64,000 nucleotides of DNA from Microbacterium ureisolvens (GCF_015278315.1 NZ_JADIJE010000004.1:186001-250000); one strand, 5' to 3'. Counted from the stretch's first letter, positions 17,270-26,077 are shown. Notes: generated by a model not told the origin, from the letters alone. Translations and numbers: made by a program.

Positions 17270-17917
17270 TCAGTCCTTGGTCTGGTCCACCTTGCGGACG
17301 AGTGCCCATGCGCCCGGGATGATCGCAGCTGCCAGCGCGGCCTTGATCAGTCCGCCGACGATGAACGGGAAGAGGCCGGCCTGCAGGACGGCGAGGAACG
17401 AGTAGTCCAGGCCCATCACGACGTTGAGGATGAACGCCATGTAGGGGATGCCGAAGAGGAACGGCACGACGCTCGCGGCGGCGAAGCCGAGGAATGCGAG
17501 CGCAGGACGGCGGTCCCATGCGCGCTCGGCGAACCAGCCTGCCACGAAGGCGGAGAAGATGAAGCCGATCACGAAGCCGAAGCTCGGCTTGGCGACCGCG
17601 GCGAGCGTTCCGGTGAAGCCTGCGAAGACCGGGAGGCCGGCGAGCCCGACGAGCATGTAGGTCGTCAGGGCGGCGGCGCCACGCCATGCGCCGAGCGCTG
17701 CGCCGACGACGATCACGCCGAGCGTCTGACCGGTGATGGGGACGGGCCACAGCGGAATCTCGACCTGCGCGAGCAGGGCGACGATCGCGGCGCCCGCCAC
17801 GACCAGACCGGCGTCGAGGGCGAAGGCGCGGGCGCGCGAGGACGGGCGGGCGATGACGTCGGCGAGCACGCGACGGTTTCCGGCGGAAGCGGTCGGAGCG
17901 GCGGCGATGGATGACAT
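17270..17917 (-). CDS. bioY: Biotin transporter substrate-binding subunit BioY
   Basis: A 215-residue membrane protein with about six helices. BioY signatures are VEIPLWPVPITGQTLGVIVV near residue 55 and GYxG-like LTTYMLVGLAGLPVFAG near 95, plus the C-terminal AKPSFGFVIGFIFSAFVAGW. BioY binds biotin as the S-component of an ECF transporter; no EcfA/EcfT genes are adjacent, so it works alone or shares a general energising module encoded elsewhere. ATG 17917 lies 7 bases after TAGGCT, suggesting a leaderless transcript, and the longer in-frame extension to 18001 is therefore unlikely. Imported biotin would be needed by the biotin-dependent carboxylase encoded at 42 kb. Confidence 0.92.
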   Translation of the reverse strand: MSSIAAAPTASAGNRRVLADVIARPSSRARAFALDAGLVVAGAAIVALLAQVEIPLWPVPITGQTLGVIVVGAALGAWRGAAALTTYMLVGLAGLPVFAGFTGTLAAVAKPSFGFVIGFIFSAFVAGWFAERAWDRRPALAFLGFAAASVVPFLFGIPYMAFILNVVMGLDYSFLAVLQAGLFPFIVGGLIKAALAAAIIPGAWALVRKVDQTKD

Positions 17918-18003
17918 GGCACTCAGCCTAGGGGGAGGACCGTCGGCATACTTGGACGCCGTCCACGAATGATCGGGCGAAGCGCTGTCCGCGGTCGCCA
18001 AAG

Positions 18004-18038
18004 CGGAGGCGCCCCGGCCCTGGAGCGGGGCGCCTCCG
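18004..18038 (-). terminator. Terminator of the acyltransferase gene
   Basis: A 13-bp perfect stem, CGGAGGCGCCCCG (18004-18016) and its complement (18026-18038), with a 9-base loop, begins 3 bases after the stop of the minus-strand acyltransferase. Confidence 0.75.
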
Positions 18039-18040
18039 TC

Positions 18041-19342
18041 TCATGCGAGCGCAGGCCGTGCCGCGGCGCGGACACGCCGCGCAGGCTGCCGCGCCAGGCG
18101 CAGCGCCCCCGCGAGAAGCGCGACGGCCACGAGCGCCGTGCCTGTGTCGGTGCCCGCGATCAACAGCAGTGCGATAGCCGTCGTTCCCGCGAGCACGGCG
18201 CCACCGACGCGCCACGCGGAGCGGGAGGAGGCCGGGGCCGCGGCGGACTCGACGCGACCGAGCCACCACGCGACCACCGCCGTCGCGGCCAGGGCGATCG
18301 CAAGCCATGCCGGCCGCGTGAGCCACCACCAGCCGCCGTCGATGGCGGGGAGCGGGATGCCGGTCAGCATGGCACCCGCGGCACTGAGGCCAGCGAGGCA
18401 GAGGAGCACGGGCATGTGCCACAGGTAGATGGTCATCGCCCTCGGGGTGACGAACCGCGTGACGGCGGCGGAGCCCCGGCGGACGGCGACCTCCGCCAGC
18501 GGACCACGGAAAAGGGAGAACAGCGCGGTGTGCACGACGCCGACCAGCAGCAGCGCCGTCGTCGGCGGGTTGATATTCGCCACGAGGTCGGGGGAGTGGA
18601 TGCCGCTCGCGAACGACACCGCGAGCCCGGCGACGGCGGCGGCCGCCGCCGTCCAGCGCGTGCGGCGGGACAGGGCGTCGATGCTTCCGTCGGCCAGGAA
18701 GAAGCCGACCTGCTGCAGGGTCAGCCAGACGAAGGCCAGGTTGAGGAACCCGAGGCCCTCCACGCCGCTCGCGATGCGCACGACGTCGACGGCCACGGCC
18801 GCCGAAGCGAGGACGCCGATCGTCGGCACTGCCGCTCTCTCGTGCAGGCGCAGGAGGCTCGGCAGCAGCGCCTGGCAGACCAGGAACACCCCGAGGAACC
18901 ACAGCGGCTGGGCGAAGCGGAAGCCGGCGAGCGCGACGAGGTCGGGCGCCACGCCGGCCGCGGCGAGACCTGCCAGGAGTGCCCCGGCGGTGGCGATCGT
19001 CACGATCGCGGGGAGCAGCAGGCGGTGGACGCGGCCGGCCACGAAGGCCACGCCGTCTCGGCCGCGTGCGCGGGCGCGCCGGAACGCGGTTGCACCCGAG
19101 AACCCGCCGATCACGAAGAACAGGGGCATCACCTGCAGCACCCAGCTCAGCGGCACGATCCACCACGTCCCATCGCTGGCGTTGACGAAGGACGGCCCGG
19201 CATCCCCGACTCCGACGCCGACCATCATGGCATGGAGCACGACGACGCCGATGATGCACAGCGCCCGCACGAAGTCGATCGCGCGGTCCCTGCCGGAAGC
19301 GGCGGATGGGAGTGCCGCGGTGGCGGCGAGGGTGGTGGTCAT
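18041..19342 (-). CDS. Membrane acyltransferase (acyltransferase 3 family)
   Basis: A 433-residue protein with about ten transmembrane helices. The N-terminus carries the family signature RDRAIDFVRALCIIGVVVLH, with the conserved Arg and the His that acts in acyl transfer; later segments include MPLFFVIGGFSGATAF and MTIYLWHMPVLLCLAGL. Family members O-acylate extracellular sugars, lipids or cell wall polymers using a cytoplasmic acyl donor. ATG 19342 has GAGGAGG close upstream, and TAGCCT further upstream is a plausible -10. It stands alone between terminators, so its substrate cannot be inferred. Confidence 0.85.
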   Translation of the reverse strand: MTTTLAATAALPSAASGRDRAIDFVRALCIIGVVVLHAMMVGVGVGDAGPSFVNASDGTWWIVPLSWVLQVMPLFFVIGGFSGATAFRRARARGRDGVAFVAGRVHRLLLPAIVTIATAGALLAGLAAAGVAPDLVALAGFRFAQPLWFLGVFLVCQALLPSLLRLHERAAVPTIGVLASAAVAVDVVRIASGVEGLGFLNLAFVWLTLQQVGFFLADGSIDALSRRTRWTAAAAAVAGLAVSFASGIHSPDLVANINPPTTALLLVGVVHTALFSLFRGPLAEVAVRRGSAAVTRFVTPRAMTIYLWHMPVLLCLAGLSAAGAMLTGIPLPAIDGGWWWLTRPAWLAIALAATAVVAWWLGRVESAAAPASSRSAWRVGGAVLAGTTAIALLLIAGTDTGTALVAVALLAGALRLARQPARRVRAAARPALA

Positions 19343-19438
19343 GGCTCCTCCTCGGGGTGCGTCCCGGGAAGGCTATGAACGCGGTGGATCGCGCGGCATC
19401 GCCCCGTGGTGGGGTTTGCTCCTCACCCCGCAGAGGGA

Positions 19439-20110
19439 TCAGCCGGCGGGCTCGACCAGGCCCGCGTCGTAGGCGAAGATGACCGCCTGCACGCGGTCGC
19501 GGGCACCGAGCTTGGCGAGCACCTTGCCCACGTGCGTCTTCACGGTCTGCTCGGAGATGAAGAGGTCAGCGGCGATCTCGGCGTTGGAACGGCCCCGGCC
19601 GATGAGCGTGAGGACTTCGCGCTCGCGCTCGGTGAGCTCGCCCAGCACGGCGGTGGCGCGCCCCGGGCGGGGCCGCCGTGCCGCGAAGTGCTCGATCATG
19701 CGCCGGGTCACGCTCGGTGCCAGCAGCGCGTCGCCGGCCGCGACGACACGGACGGCGTGGACGAGGTCCTCGGGGAGCGCGTCCTTCAGGAGGAAGCCGC
19801 TGGCGCCTGCCTCGAGCGCGTCGTAGACGTAGTCGTCGATGTCGAACGTCGTGAGCATGAGGATCCGGGGGACGTGCGCGGCGGGGTAGGCGGGTCCGAG
19901 GATGCGGCGCGTCGCGGCGATGCCGTCGAGCTCCGGCATGCGGACGTCCATGAGCACGACGTCCGGGTTCAGCCGCGCCGACAGGGTGACCGCCTCGGCG
20001 CCGTCCGCGGCCTGTCCGACGACCCGGACATCCTCCTGCGCGTCCAGCAGCGCGGCGAAGCCCGCGCGCACCATGGCCTGGTCGTCTGCGATGAGGACGC
20101 TGATGGTCAC
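19439..20110 (-). CDS. NarL/LuxR-family response regulator
   Basis: A 223-residue regulator. The receiver domain (about 1-120) has the acidic pair D9-D10, phospho-acceptor D55 in VVLMDVRMPELDG, and KD in FLLKDALPED. The C-terminal LuxR-type helix-turn-helix reads LTEREREVLTLIGRGRSNAE, then VKTHVGKVLAKLGARDRVQA. GTG 20110 overlaps the stop of the histidine kinase gene by four bases, so both proteins are made together. The target genes are unknown; the DedA-family gene immediately upstream of the kinase on the same strand may share the transcript. Confidence 0.93.
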   Translation of the reverse strand: MTISVLIADDQAMVRAGFAALLDAQEDVRVVGQAADGAEAVTLSARLNPDVVLMDVRMPELDGIAATRRILGPAYPAAHVPRILMLTTFDIDDYVYDALEAGASGFLLKDALPEDLVHAVRVVAAGDALLAPSVTRRMIEHFAARRPRPGRATAVLGELTEREREVLTLIGRGRSNAEIAADLFISEQTVKTHVGKVLAKLGARDRVQAVIFAYDAGLVEPAG

Positions 20111-21372
20111 TGTGAGCCTCCGTCGATCCGGGCGGGGGGAGCATCGGGCGCCGGGCCGGCGAGAGGGAGGACCGCCCGCACTGTCCAGCCGCCGTCCGCG
20201 TCGGGTGCGGCGCTCACCGTGCCGCCGACGAGTGCGGCGCGCTCTCGCATGCCCAGAAGTCCGTGGCCCCGTTCCGGCTCACCCTGCTCGCCCGAGGCAC
20301 CGCCTGGCAGGCCGTTGCGGACGAGCAGGCGCACGGCCGCGGCATCCGTCTCCACCGTGAGCTCGATGCGGGACTGCGGTGCGTGGCGGACCGCGTTGCT
20401 CAGCGCCTCCTGCGCGATGCGGAAGGCGGCGACGTCGACCGCGGCGGGCACGGCGTCCGGCGCGGGTGCGAGGGAGGAGTCGATGTCGGCGCCCGCGCGC
20501 CGCACCGCTTGAACGAGCTCCGGGATGTCGGCGATCCCCTGCTGCGGTGCCAGCTCCTGCCGCTGATCGTCGGTGCGCAGCACCCCGAGGAGGCGACGCA
20601 TCTCGGTGAGGCCCTCGCGGGCGGTGCGGGCGATCTCATCGAACTCGTGCACCGCCTCGTCGGACAGCCCGGGCACGCGGTACCGCGCCGTGGACGCCTG
20701 CACCTGGATGAGCGACATCCCGTGCGCGACCACGTCGTGCAGCTCCCGCGCGATGCGGGTGCGCTCCTCGACGAGCACCCGCCGTGACTGCTCGAGCGCG
20801 GTCAGCTCGCGCTCCCGCGTGAGCTCGGCGCCCACGCGCAGCCGGCTGGCCACGAGCACCGCTACCAGCAGCGCCGCACCCGACACCGAGGTCACGATGA
20901 CGAGGTTGACGATCGCCGCGACGACGGGGTACGAACCCGACAGCCCGAACGCGACCGCGAGCGTCCCCGCGATCGAGAGGACCCACGCGATGACGGCGAG
21001 GCGCCACCCGTGGACGATCGCCAGCACCCCGACGAACAGGATGAGCACGAGCATGGCGGGGACCGACCACGGCCAGGGCCATTGTGCGCCCTCCAGCTCG
21101 GCGACCGGAAGCGGCAGCACGATCGCCGAGACGACGAAGAGCGCGGTCGCCCAGCGGGGGAACCGCACGGCCAGCACCGGTGCGGCGCAGGCGAGCGCGC
21201 CGAAGAGGAAGGCGAAGGCCGCCGGCTGGCGATAGAGCGTGATCAGCACGGGGACGAGCACCGAGAACAGGGCGACCGCCGTGAGGGTGAGCGCGCCGAA
21301 CGCCGCCGTCCGGACGTTCAGGCGGCGGCGCGGGCGAGGCGGGGCGCCTGCGGGCGAGGAGGTGTCGCGCAC
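20107..21372 (-). CDS. Sensor histidine kinase (HisKA_3 / NarX-DesK type)
   Basis: A 421-residue kinase. The N-terminal ~170 residues contain about five to six membrane helices without a large extracellular loop, suggesting that it senses membrane state or a small membrane signal. The HisKA_3 box ERTRIARELHDVVAHGMSLI contains the phospho-accepting His, and the C-terminal ATPase region includes ALSNAVRHAPQS (N box) and GHGLLGMRERAALVGG (G box). It phosphorylates the regulator encoded by the overlapping gene. It starts 4 bp after the end of the DedA gene. Confidence 0.93.
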   Translation of the reverse strand: MRDTSSPAGAPPRPRRRLNVRTAAFGALTLTAVALFSVLVPVLITLYRQPAAFAFLFGALACAAPVLAVRFPRWATALFVVSAIVLPLPVAELEGAQWPWPWSVPAMLVLILFVGVLAIVHGWRLAVIAWVLSIAGTLAVAFGLSGSYPVVAAIVNLVIVTSVSGAALLVAVLVASRLRVGAELTRERELTALEQSRRVLVEERTRIARELHDVVAHGMSLIQVQASTARYRVPGLSDEAVHEFDEIARTAREGLTEMRRLLGVLRTDDQRQELAPQQGIADIPELVQAVRRAGADIDSSLAPAPDAVPAAVDVAAFRIAQEALSNAVRHAPQSRIELTVETDAAAVRLLVRNGLPGGASGEQGEPERGHGLLGMRERAALVGGTVSAAPDADGGWTVRAVLPLAGPAPDAPPARIDGGSQ

Positions 21373-21376
21373 GATG

Positions 21377-22012
21377 TCATCCTGTCAGTCGCGAGGCGGC
21401 CGCACCGGGGGAGAGGGCGGCGCGGCGGGAGCGCAGGGCGACGAGCCGGTCGATGAGGAGCCCGAGCGCGAGCGCCAGCACGACCCCGAACCCTGCGCTC
21501 AGCAGCGGCTGGTCCTTCAGCCATGCGCCGGCCAGCAGTCCGATCGCGATGCTGTACGCCGCCCAGCCCACGCCTGCCGCCAACGTGAGCGCGGCGAACC
21601 GCCGCCACGGGTACGCCAGCGCGCCGGCCGAGACGTTGACCGCCACCCGTCCGACCGGGATGAAGCGGGCGCCGAGGATGAGGGCGGCTCCGCGTCGGTC
21701 GAGTGCGCCCCCTGCCCGCGCGAACGCGCCCGCCACCCGCGGGCGCCGCATCCACGCGAATCTCGTGGTGCCTGTGCGCCGGCCGATGGCGAAGGCGATG
21801 TTGTCGCCGATCACGGCTCCTGCTGCCGCCGCCGCGCCCAGCGTCAGCAGCTGAGGATCGCCGGTGGATGCCGCGACCGCCGCCGCGGCGACCAGCAGCG
21901 TCTCGCTCGGGATCGGCGGGAAGAAGCCGTCCACGAGCGCCACCGCGAACATCGTGACATAGAGCCAGGGCGACGCGACGGCCTGGAGGATCAGGTCGGT
22001 GAAGAGGTCCAC
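21377..22012 (-). CDS. DedA-family membrane protein
   Basis: A 211-residue DedA/SNARE-associated (VTT domain) protein. Typical features are DGFFPPIPSETLLVAAAA near residue 28 (the E and P of the DedA motif), GAVIGDNIAFAIGRRTG, and the second motif GARFIPVGRVAVNVSAGALA with the conserved FIPxGR. Family members are flippase-like proteins involved in lipid-carrier or phosphatidylethanolamine translocation and envelope homeostasis. GTG 22012 was chosen over a codon at 22048 because TACCGT lies exactly 6 bases upstream, the leaderless arrangement common in this window. The histidine kinase starts 4 bp after its stop, so all three genes may be one operon. Confidence 0.9.
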   Translation of the reverse strand: MDLFTDLILQAVASPWLYVTMFAVALVDGFFPPIPSETLLVAAAAVAASTGDPQLLTLGAAAAAGAVIGDNIAFAIGRRTGTTRFAWMRRPRVAGAFARAGGALDRRGAALILGARFIPVGRVAVNVSAGALAYPWRRFAALTLAAGVGWAAYSIAIGLLAGAWLKDQPLLSAGFGVVLALALGLLIDRLVALRSRRAALSPGAAASRLTG

Positions 22013-22115
22013 CCGGGAACGGTATGCGGGCGGCGCAGGCAGAGGCATCCCTCTGCGGTATCGACCGGGTCACCCCGCGGAGGTATTCCGGAGACAGGCC
22101 GGGAGGGCCGCCCCG

Positions 22116-22148
22116 TATACTGGGAGGCTGGCCGTTCGGCCACCTCCC
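22116..22148 (+). promoter_or_regulatory. -10 element and long palindrome in front of the ABC-F gene
   Basis: TATACT (22116-22121) is the best -10 hexamer in the window, with GAGACA 19 bases upstream. Immediately after it comes GGGAGG-C-TGGCCG-TT-CGGCCA-CCTCCC (22122-22148), a 12-bp inverted repeat with a single bulged C. Transcription would start inside it, so it fits a DNA operator at the start site better than an RNA hairpin. Confidence 0.6.
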
Positions 22149-22177
22149 CATCTCCATCGACGGATCGGACTTCCGCT

Positions 22178-23776
22178 GTGCTCGCCGTGCACGACCTCGA
22201 GATCCGCGTGGGCGCTCGCGTGCTCATGTCGGACGTCTCCTTCCGCGTCTCGGACGGCGACAAGATCGGACTCGTCGGCCGCAACGGCGCCGGCAAGACC
22301 ACGCTGACCAAGGTGCTCGCGGGCGATCTCATCCCCGCCGATGGAAAGGTCGAGCGCTCCGGCGAGCTCGGCTACCTGCCGCAGGACCCGCGCTCGGGCG
22401 ATCCCGAGATGCTCGCCCGCACGCGCATCCTCGACGCCCGCGGACTCGGCACGCTCGCGATCGGCATGCACGAGGCATCCCTCGCGATGGGAGACGAGGA
22501 CGAGGCGGTCGCTGCCCGGGCGATGCGCAAGTACGCCAACCTCACGGAGCGGTTCGAAGCCCTGGGCGGGTACGCGGCCGAAGCGGAGGCGGCGTCGATC
22601 GCGCACAACCTGTCGCTGCCGGACCGCATCCTCGACCAGCCGCTGAAGACCCTCTCGGGCGGTCAGCGCCGGCGCATCGAGCTCGCGCGCATCCTGTTTT
22701 CGGACGCGCAGACCATGATCCTCGACGAGCCGACCAACCACCTCGACGCCGACAGCGTCGTCTGGCTGCGCGAATTCCTCAAGGGGTACAAGGGCGGCCT
22801 CATCGTCATCAGCCACGATGTGGAGCTCGTCGGCGAGACGGTGAACCGCGTGTTCTACCTCGACGCGAACCGCCAGGTGATCGACGTCTACAACATGAAC
22901 TGGAAGAACTACCTGCGACAGCGGGTCGCCGACGAGGAGCGCCGCAAGAAGGAGCGCGCCAACGTCGAGAAGAAGGCCACCGTGCTCCAGCAGCAGGCGG
23001 CCCGGTTCGGCGCGAAGGCCTCCAAGGCGGCGGCCGCCCACCAGATGGTGGCGCGCGCCGAGAAGATGCTGTCGGGTCTCGAAGATGTCCGTCAGGAGGA
23101 GCGCGTGGCGAAGCTGCGCTTCCCCAAGCCCGCGCCCTGCGGCAAGACGCCCCTGATGGCGTCGGGCCTGTCGAAGTCCTACGGCTCGCTCGAGATCTTC
23201 ACCGACGTCGACCTCGCGATCGACCGCGGCTCGAAGGTCGTGATCCTGGGCCTCAACGGCGCGGGCAAGACGACGCTGCTGCGCATCCTCGCCGGCGTCG
23301 ACCAGCCCGACACCGGCCAGCTCGAGCCCGGTCACGGGCTCAAGATCGGCTACTACGCGCAGGAGCACGAGAACCTCGACGTCTCGCGCTCGGTGCTCGA
23401 CAACATGATGTCGGCCGCGCCCGACATCACCGCGACCGAGGCGCGCAAGGTGCTCGGCTCGTTCCTGTTCACCGGCGACGATGTGCTCAAGCCCGCGGGC
23501 GTGCTGTCGGGCGGCGAGAAGACGCGCCTGTCGCTGGCGACGCTCGTCGTGTCGTCGGCGAACATGCTGCTCCTGGACGAGCCCACGAACAACCTGGATC
23601 CCGCCTCGCGCGAGGAGATCCTCGGCGCGCTCGCGCACTACGAGGGTGCGGTGGTGCTCGTCTCGCACGACGAGGGCGCGGTCGAGGCGCTGAACCCCGA
23701 GCGCGTGCTCATCCTGCCGGACGGCGTCGAGGACATCTGGGGCCGCGACTACGCGGATCTCGTCGCGCTTGCATGA
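22178..23776 (+). CDS. ABC-F family ATPase
   Basis: A 532-residue protein with two ABC domains and no membrane part. First domain: Walker A GRNGAGKTT near residue 32, signature LSGGQRRR, Walker B DEPTNHLD. Second domain: GLNGAGKTT near 356, LSGGEKTR, DEPTNNLD. Between them is the basic linker RQRVADEERRKKERANVEKK that enters the ribosome E site in this family. ABC-F proteins act on the ribosome in translation control or antibiotic protection. GTG 22178 gives the standard N-terminus MLAVHDLEIRVGARVL; the frame remains open far upstream by chance of high GC. The leader of about 50 bases has no strong ribosome binding site. The palindrome at the promoter suggests regulated expression. Confidence 0.93.
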   Translation: MLAVHDLEIRVGARVLMSDVSFRVSDGDKIGLVGRNGAGKTTLTKVLAGDLIPADGKVERSGELGYLPQDPRSGDPEMLARTRILDARGLGTLAIGMHEASLAMGDEDEAVAARAMRKYANLTERFEALGGYAAEAEAASIAHNLSLPDRILDQPLKTLSGGQRRRIELARILFSDAQTMILDEPTNHLDADSVVWLREFLKGYKGGLIVISHDVELVGETVNRVFYLDANRQVIDVYNMNWKNYLRQRVADEERRKKERANVEKKATVLQQQAARFGAKASKAAAAHQMVARAEKMLSGLEDVRQEERVAKLRFPKPAPCGKTPLMASGLSKSYGSLEIFTDVDLAIDRGSKVVILGLNGAGKTTLLRILAGVDQPDTGQLEPGHGLKIGYYAQEHENLDVSRSVLDNMMSAAPDITATEARKVLGSFLFTGDDVLKPAGVLSGGEKTRLSLATLVVSSANMLLLDEPTNNLDPASREEILGALAHYEGAVVLVSHDEGAVEALNPERVLILPDGVEDIWGRDYADLVALA

Positions 23777-23852
23777 CGAGAACTCCGTGATCGGCTGACC
23801 GCGGCCTGCACGGCGTCCGAAACCCTGCCCGCTCGCGCTCGCGCGACCGGGT

Positions 23853-24755
23853 TCAGCGGCCGGCGGCGTCGAGCAGGGCGTCCTCATCCTCGGCGTCGCG
23901 ATCGCGGCGTCGGCGGGGTGCCGGTGGAGCGGCCTCGCCGGTCTCCGCGGCGGCTTCTGACGATCCGGCAGCTTCGGCGTCTTCGGCGTCCTCGCGGCGG
24001 TGCCGGCGCTCCGTGCGGATGACGTAGCCGATGAAGACGAAGCCCATGATCGCGAAGAGAATCCACTGGATCGCATACGAGAGGTGCGGGCCGGGGTCTT
24101 CGGACGGGGCCTCCAGTGCGCTCGGCGCAGTGACCGGAGCCGGATCCTCCGAGACCATCACGCCGTACGCGCTCTGTTCCAGCGCGCCACCGGCCGCGGG
24201 GGAGACGGTGTCGGCGACGAGCCCCAGATTGATGGTCGGCACCTGGCCCTCCGGCGCGGAACGGCCCGAGCTCGGCAGCGGCTCGCCGGGGCGAAGCCGT
24301 ACGACGACCGTGGCATCGCCCGTCGGCGGCGCGGGCACGGCATCCGGCACCGGCTGGTCCTGACCCGGGGGCACCCAACCGCGGTCGACGAGCAGCACCC
24401 GGCCGTCATCGAGCTGGAACGGCACCAGCACCTCGAATGCCGACGTGCCGCCGTGGGGTCGATTGCGGACCAGCAGCTCGTCGTCGGCGAGGTAGGTGCC
24501 GGTGAGGATCACCGGGCGCCACTCGTCCTGCGGGTCGAGCTCGCCGTCGGCGGGGATGACGTCGGCGAGCGGCACGGGCACCGCGTCGTAGTTCTGCGCG
24601 ACGAGCGCGAGCTGGGCCGACCGCTCCTCATTGCGAGTGAACTGCCAGTTCGACAGGAACGCGCAGGCGATGGCGAAGACGACTGCCAGAGCGATGTAGA
24701 TCGCCCAGCGACCGGCGCGCGGCAGGTTCTGCATGCTGACGGAGCGGCCGCTCAT
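23853..24755 (-). CDS. SURF1-family cytochrome oxidase assembly protein
   Basis: A 300-residue SURF1/Shy1-type protein with the two expected membrane helices: WAIYIALAVVFAIACAFLSN near residue 20 and SYAIQWILFAIMGFVFIGYV near 235. The extracytoplasmic part has the family markers NWQFTRNEER, EWRPVILTGTYLADDELLVRN and VLLVDRGWVPPG. It helps assemble heme A-containing cytochrome c oxidase, fitting with ctaA and ctaB at the start of the window. The C-terminal ~45 residues are acidic and basic low complexity. ATG 24755 overlaps the stop of the next gene upstream (ATGA). The product is missing in some Actinobacteria, so it is not essential for all oxidases. Confidence 0.9.
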   Translation of the reverse strand: MSGRSVSMQNLPRAGRWAIYIALAVVFAIACAFLSNWQFTRNEERSAQLALVAQNYDAVPVPLADVIPADGELDPQDEWRPVILTGTYLADDELLVRNRPHGGTSAFEVLVPFQLDDGRVLLVDRGWVPPGQDQPVPDAVPAPPTGDATVVVRLRPGEPLPSSGRSAPEGQVPTINLGLVADTVSPAAGGALEQSAYGVMVSEDPAPVTAPSALEAPSEDPGPHLSYAIQWILFAIMGFVFIGYVIRTERRHRREDAEDAEAAGSSEAAAETGEAAPPAPRRRRDRDAEDEDALLDAAGR

Positions 24756-24982
24756 CGCGTCGCCTCCGCCGCGTCGAGGGGCGCGACGGCGACCGGGAAG
24801 TCGCGTGCCGCCAGGAACTCGCGGAGATAGCCCACGTGCTCGTCGCACGCCACCCACGTCTTGCGTCGGTCGGCGGTATGGATGCGCGGGTTGCGCCAGT
24901 CGATCCGCCAGTTCGCCGCGGCGCGGCATCCTGCGCGCGAGCAGACCGCCTCGGCGACCTGGTCGGGTCCGCCGTCGCTCAT
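24752..24982 (-). CDS. Small zinc-binding-like hypothetical protein
   Basis: A 76-residue protein of unknown function. C14-x4-C19 and C46-x2-H49 (CSRAGC and CDEH) look like a zinc ribbon or knuckle, and the centre WRIDWRNPRIHTADRRKTW is rich in aromatic and basic residues. It is flanked and overlapped by four bases on both sides (DUF3099 gene upstream, SURF1 gene downstream), so it is clearly translated as part of this operon. I recognise similar small proteins next to SURF1 in other Microbacteriaceae but know no role. A link to oxidase assembly is inference. Confidence 0.7.
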   Translation of the reverse strand: MSDGGPDQVAEAVCSRAGCRAAANWRIDWRNPRIHTADRRKTWVACDEHVGYLREFLAARDFPVAVAPLDAAEATR

Positions 24983-25395
24983 GCGGTCCGGTCCGGCGTC
25001 TCGTCGTCAGTGGGGGCCGTGCTCTCCGAGCGGGCCGGCGCATCGCTCGGGAGGGCCGGCGACTCCTGGATGCGGATCACGCGGGTCTCGGGAGCCGGAG
25101 GCGTCGCGGACGACGGCGACGGTGCGGAGGGAAGTGCGGGCTCGGGGTCCTCGCGACGGTTGCGGCGGCCCTCCTGGCCGACGTTCGCGGATACGACGGC
25201 GATGTAGGGGAGGAAGATCGCCGCGGCGCCGAAGACCCACGTGTACCACCCGTACGGCGTGATGACGACCATCAGGATGAAGCACAGGATGCGGATGCTC
25301 ATCGTGATGAGGTACCGCGTCGACCGCGCGTCGACATCGTCGCGCGGTGCGCGCGGCAGCGACGTTGCCGAAGGGGCGTGGCTCGAGTTCTTCAC
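24979..25395 (-). CDS. DUF3099 membrane protein
   Basis: A 138-residue protein of the DUF3099 family. A short N-terminal region ends in RSTRYLITMSIRILCFIL, then two helices (MSIRILCFILMVVITPYGWY and VFGAAAIFLPYIAVVSANV). The rest, after EGRRNRRED, is a Pro/Ser/Ala-rich disordered tail. GTG 25395 has GGAAG 4 bases upstream and leads straight into the family N-terminus; a longer in-frame reading overlaps the next gene and lacks motifs. It is first in a three-gene operon with the zinc-binding-like protein and SURF1. No function is known. Confidence 0.8.
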   Translation of the reverse strand: MKNSSHAPSATSLPRAPRDDVDARSTRYLITMSIRILCFILMVVITPYGWYTWVFGAAAIFLPYIAVVSANVGQEGRRNRREDPEPALPSAPSPSSATPPAPETRVIRIQESPALPSDAPARSESTAPTDDETPDRTA

Positions 25396-25426
25396 GGTAC
25401 TTCCAGGGTACGCCGGTTGCACCGCT

Positions 25427-25459
25427 CGATCGCCCCGGGAACGGATCCCGGGGCGATCG
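25427..25459 (-). terminator. Terminator of the DUF4190 gene
   Basis: A 14-bp perfect stem, CGATCGCCCCGGGA (25427-25440) with its complement (25446-25459), with a 5-base loop, starts 3 bases after the stop of the minus-strand DUF4190 gene. It isolates that gene from the DUF3099 operon. Confidence 0.85.
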
Positions 25460-25462
25460 GAT

Positions 25463-25987
25463 TCAGGAGCTGTAGGGGTACGACTGGTAGGCGGCCACGA
25501 AGAACGAGAAGAACAGGATGGCGGCCACGATGCCGAGGATCGCGAGGCCCAGTCCGACCCAGCCGACGATGGTGCCCGCCAGCGCCATGCCGCGTCCCTG
25601 CTCGCCGCTCGTCTTGAGCTGGTTGAGCGACATGTGTCCTGTGATGACGCCGACGATCGACCCGATGAAGGGGAGGATGACGAAGCTCGCGATCGACGCG
25701 ACCAGCGACACGATGGCCAGGGTGTTGGTCTTCGCCGGCGCGCCGTAGCCGTAGCCGTAGCCGTAGGCGGGGGCGGCACCGTAGGCGCCCTGGTTGCCGT
25801 ATGCCGGCGCTGCGCCGTAGGCGCTCCCGCTCGCGGGAGCCGAGCCGTACGCAGGCGGTGCGTAGGCGCCCTGTGCGGGCGGGGGATAGGCGCCGGGAGC
25901 GGTGGGCTGCGAGGCACCGGGCGCCGGCGGAACCGGCGGGTGGGCACCCGGCTCGGGCGAGGGGTTCTGAGGGGTGCTGTCACTCAC
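25463..25987 (-). CDS. DUF4190 membrane protein with Pro/Tyr/Gly-rich N-terminus
   Basis: A 174-residue protein. The first ~85 residues are low-complexity, rich in Pro, Ala, Gly and Tyr, ending in a YGYGYGYGAP run encoded by tandem GCCGTA repeats. Two helices follow, LAIVSLVASIASFVILPFIG and GWVGLGLAILGIVAAILFFS, separated by the DUF4190 loop GHMSLNQLKTSGEQGRGMAL. GTG 25987 has AAAGG 8 bases upstream. Such proteins are common in Actinobacteria; the disordered N-terminus probably binds partners, but no role is established. It is monocistronic. Confidence 0.85.
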   Translation of the reverse strand: MSDSTPQNPSPEPGAHPPVPPAPGASQPTAPGAYPPPAQGAYAPPAYGSAPASGSAYGAAPAYGNQGAYGAAPAYGYGYGYGAPAKTNTLAIVSLVASIASFVILPFIGSIVGVITGHMSLNQLKTSGEQGRGMALAGTIVGWVGLGLAILGIVAAILFFSFFVAAYQSYPYSS

Positions 25988-26077
25988 GGCGCGCGCCTTT
26001 CGTCGATGTATGCCCCCAGCGTTCCAGCGCCGCACCGGGGGTGTCAAACGGGTCCGTGGACGCCGTCCGGGCGCCGA

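Noticed and set aside
17918..18003. Biotin regulatory site or riboswitch ahead of bioY
   Set aside because: Only a leaderless -10 (TAGGCT) is visible; no BioQ-like palindrome or structured leader.
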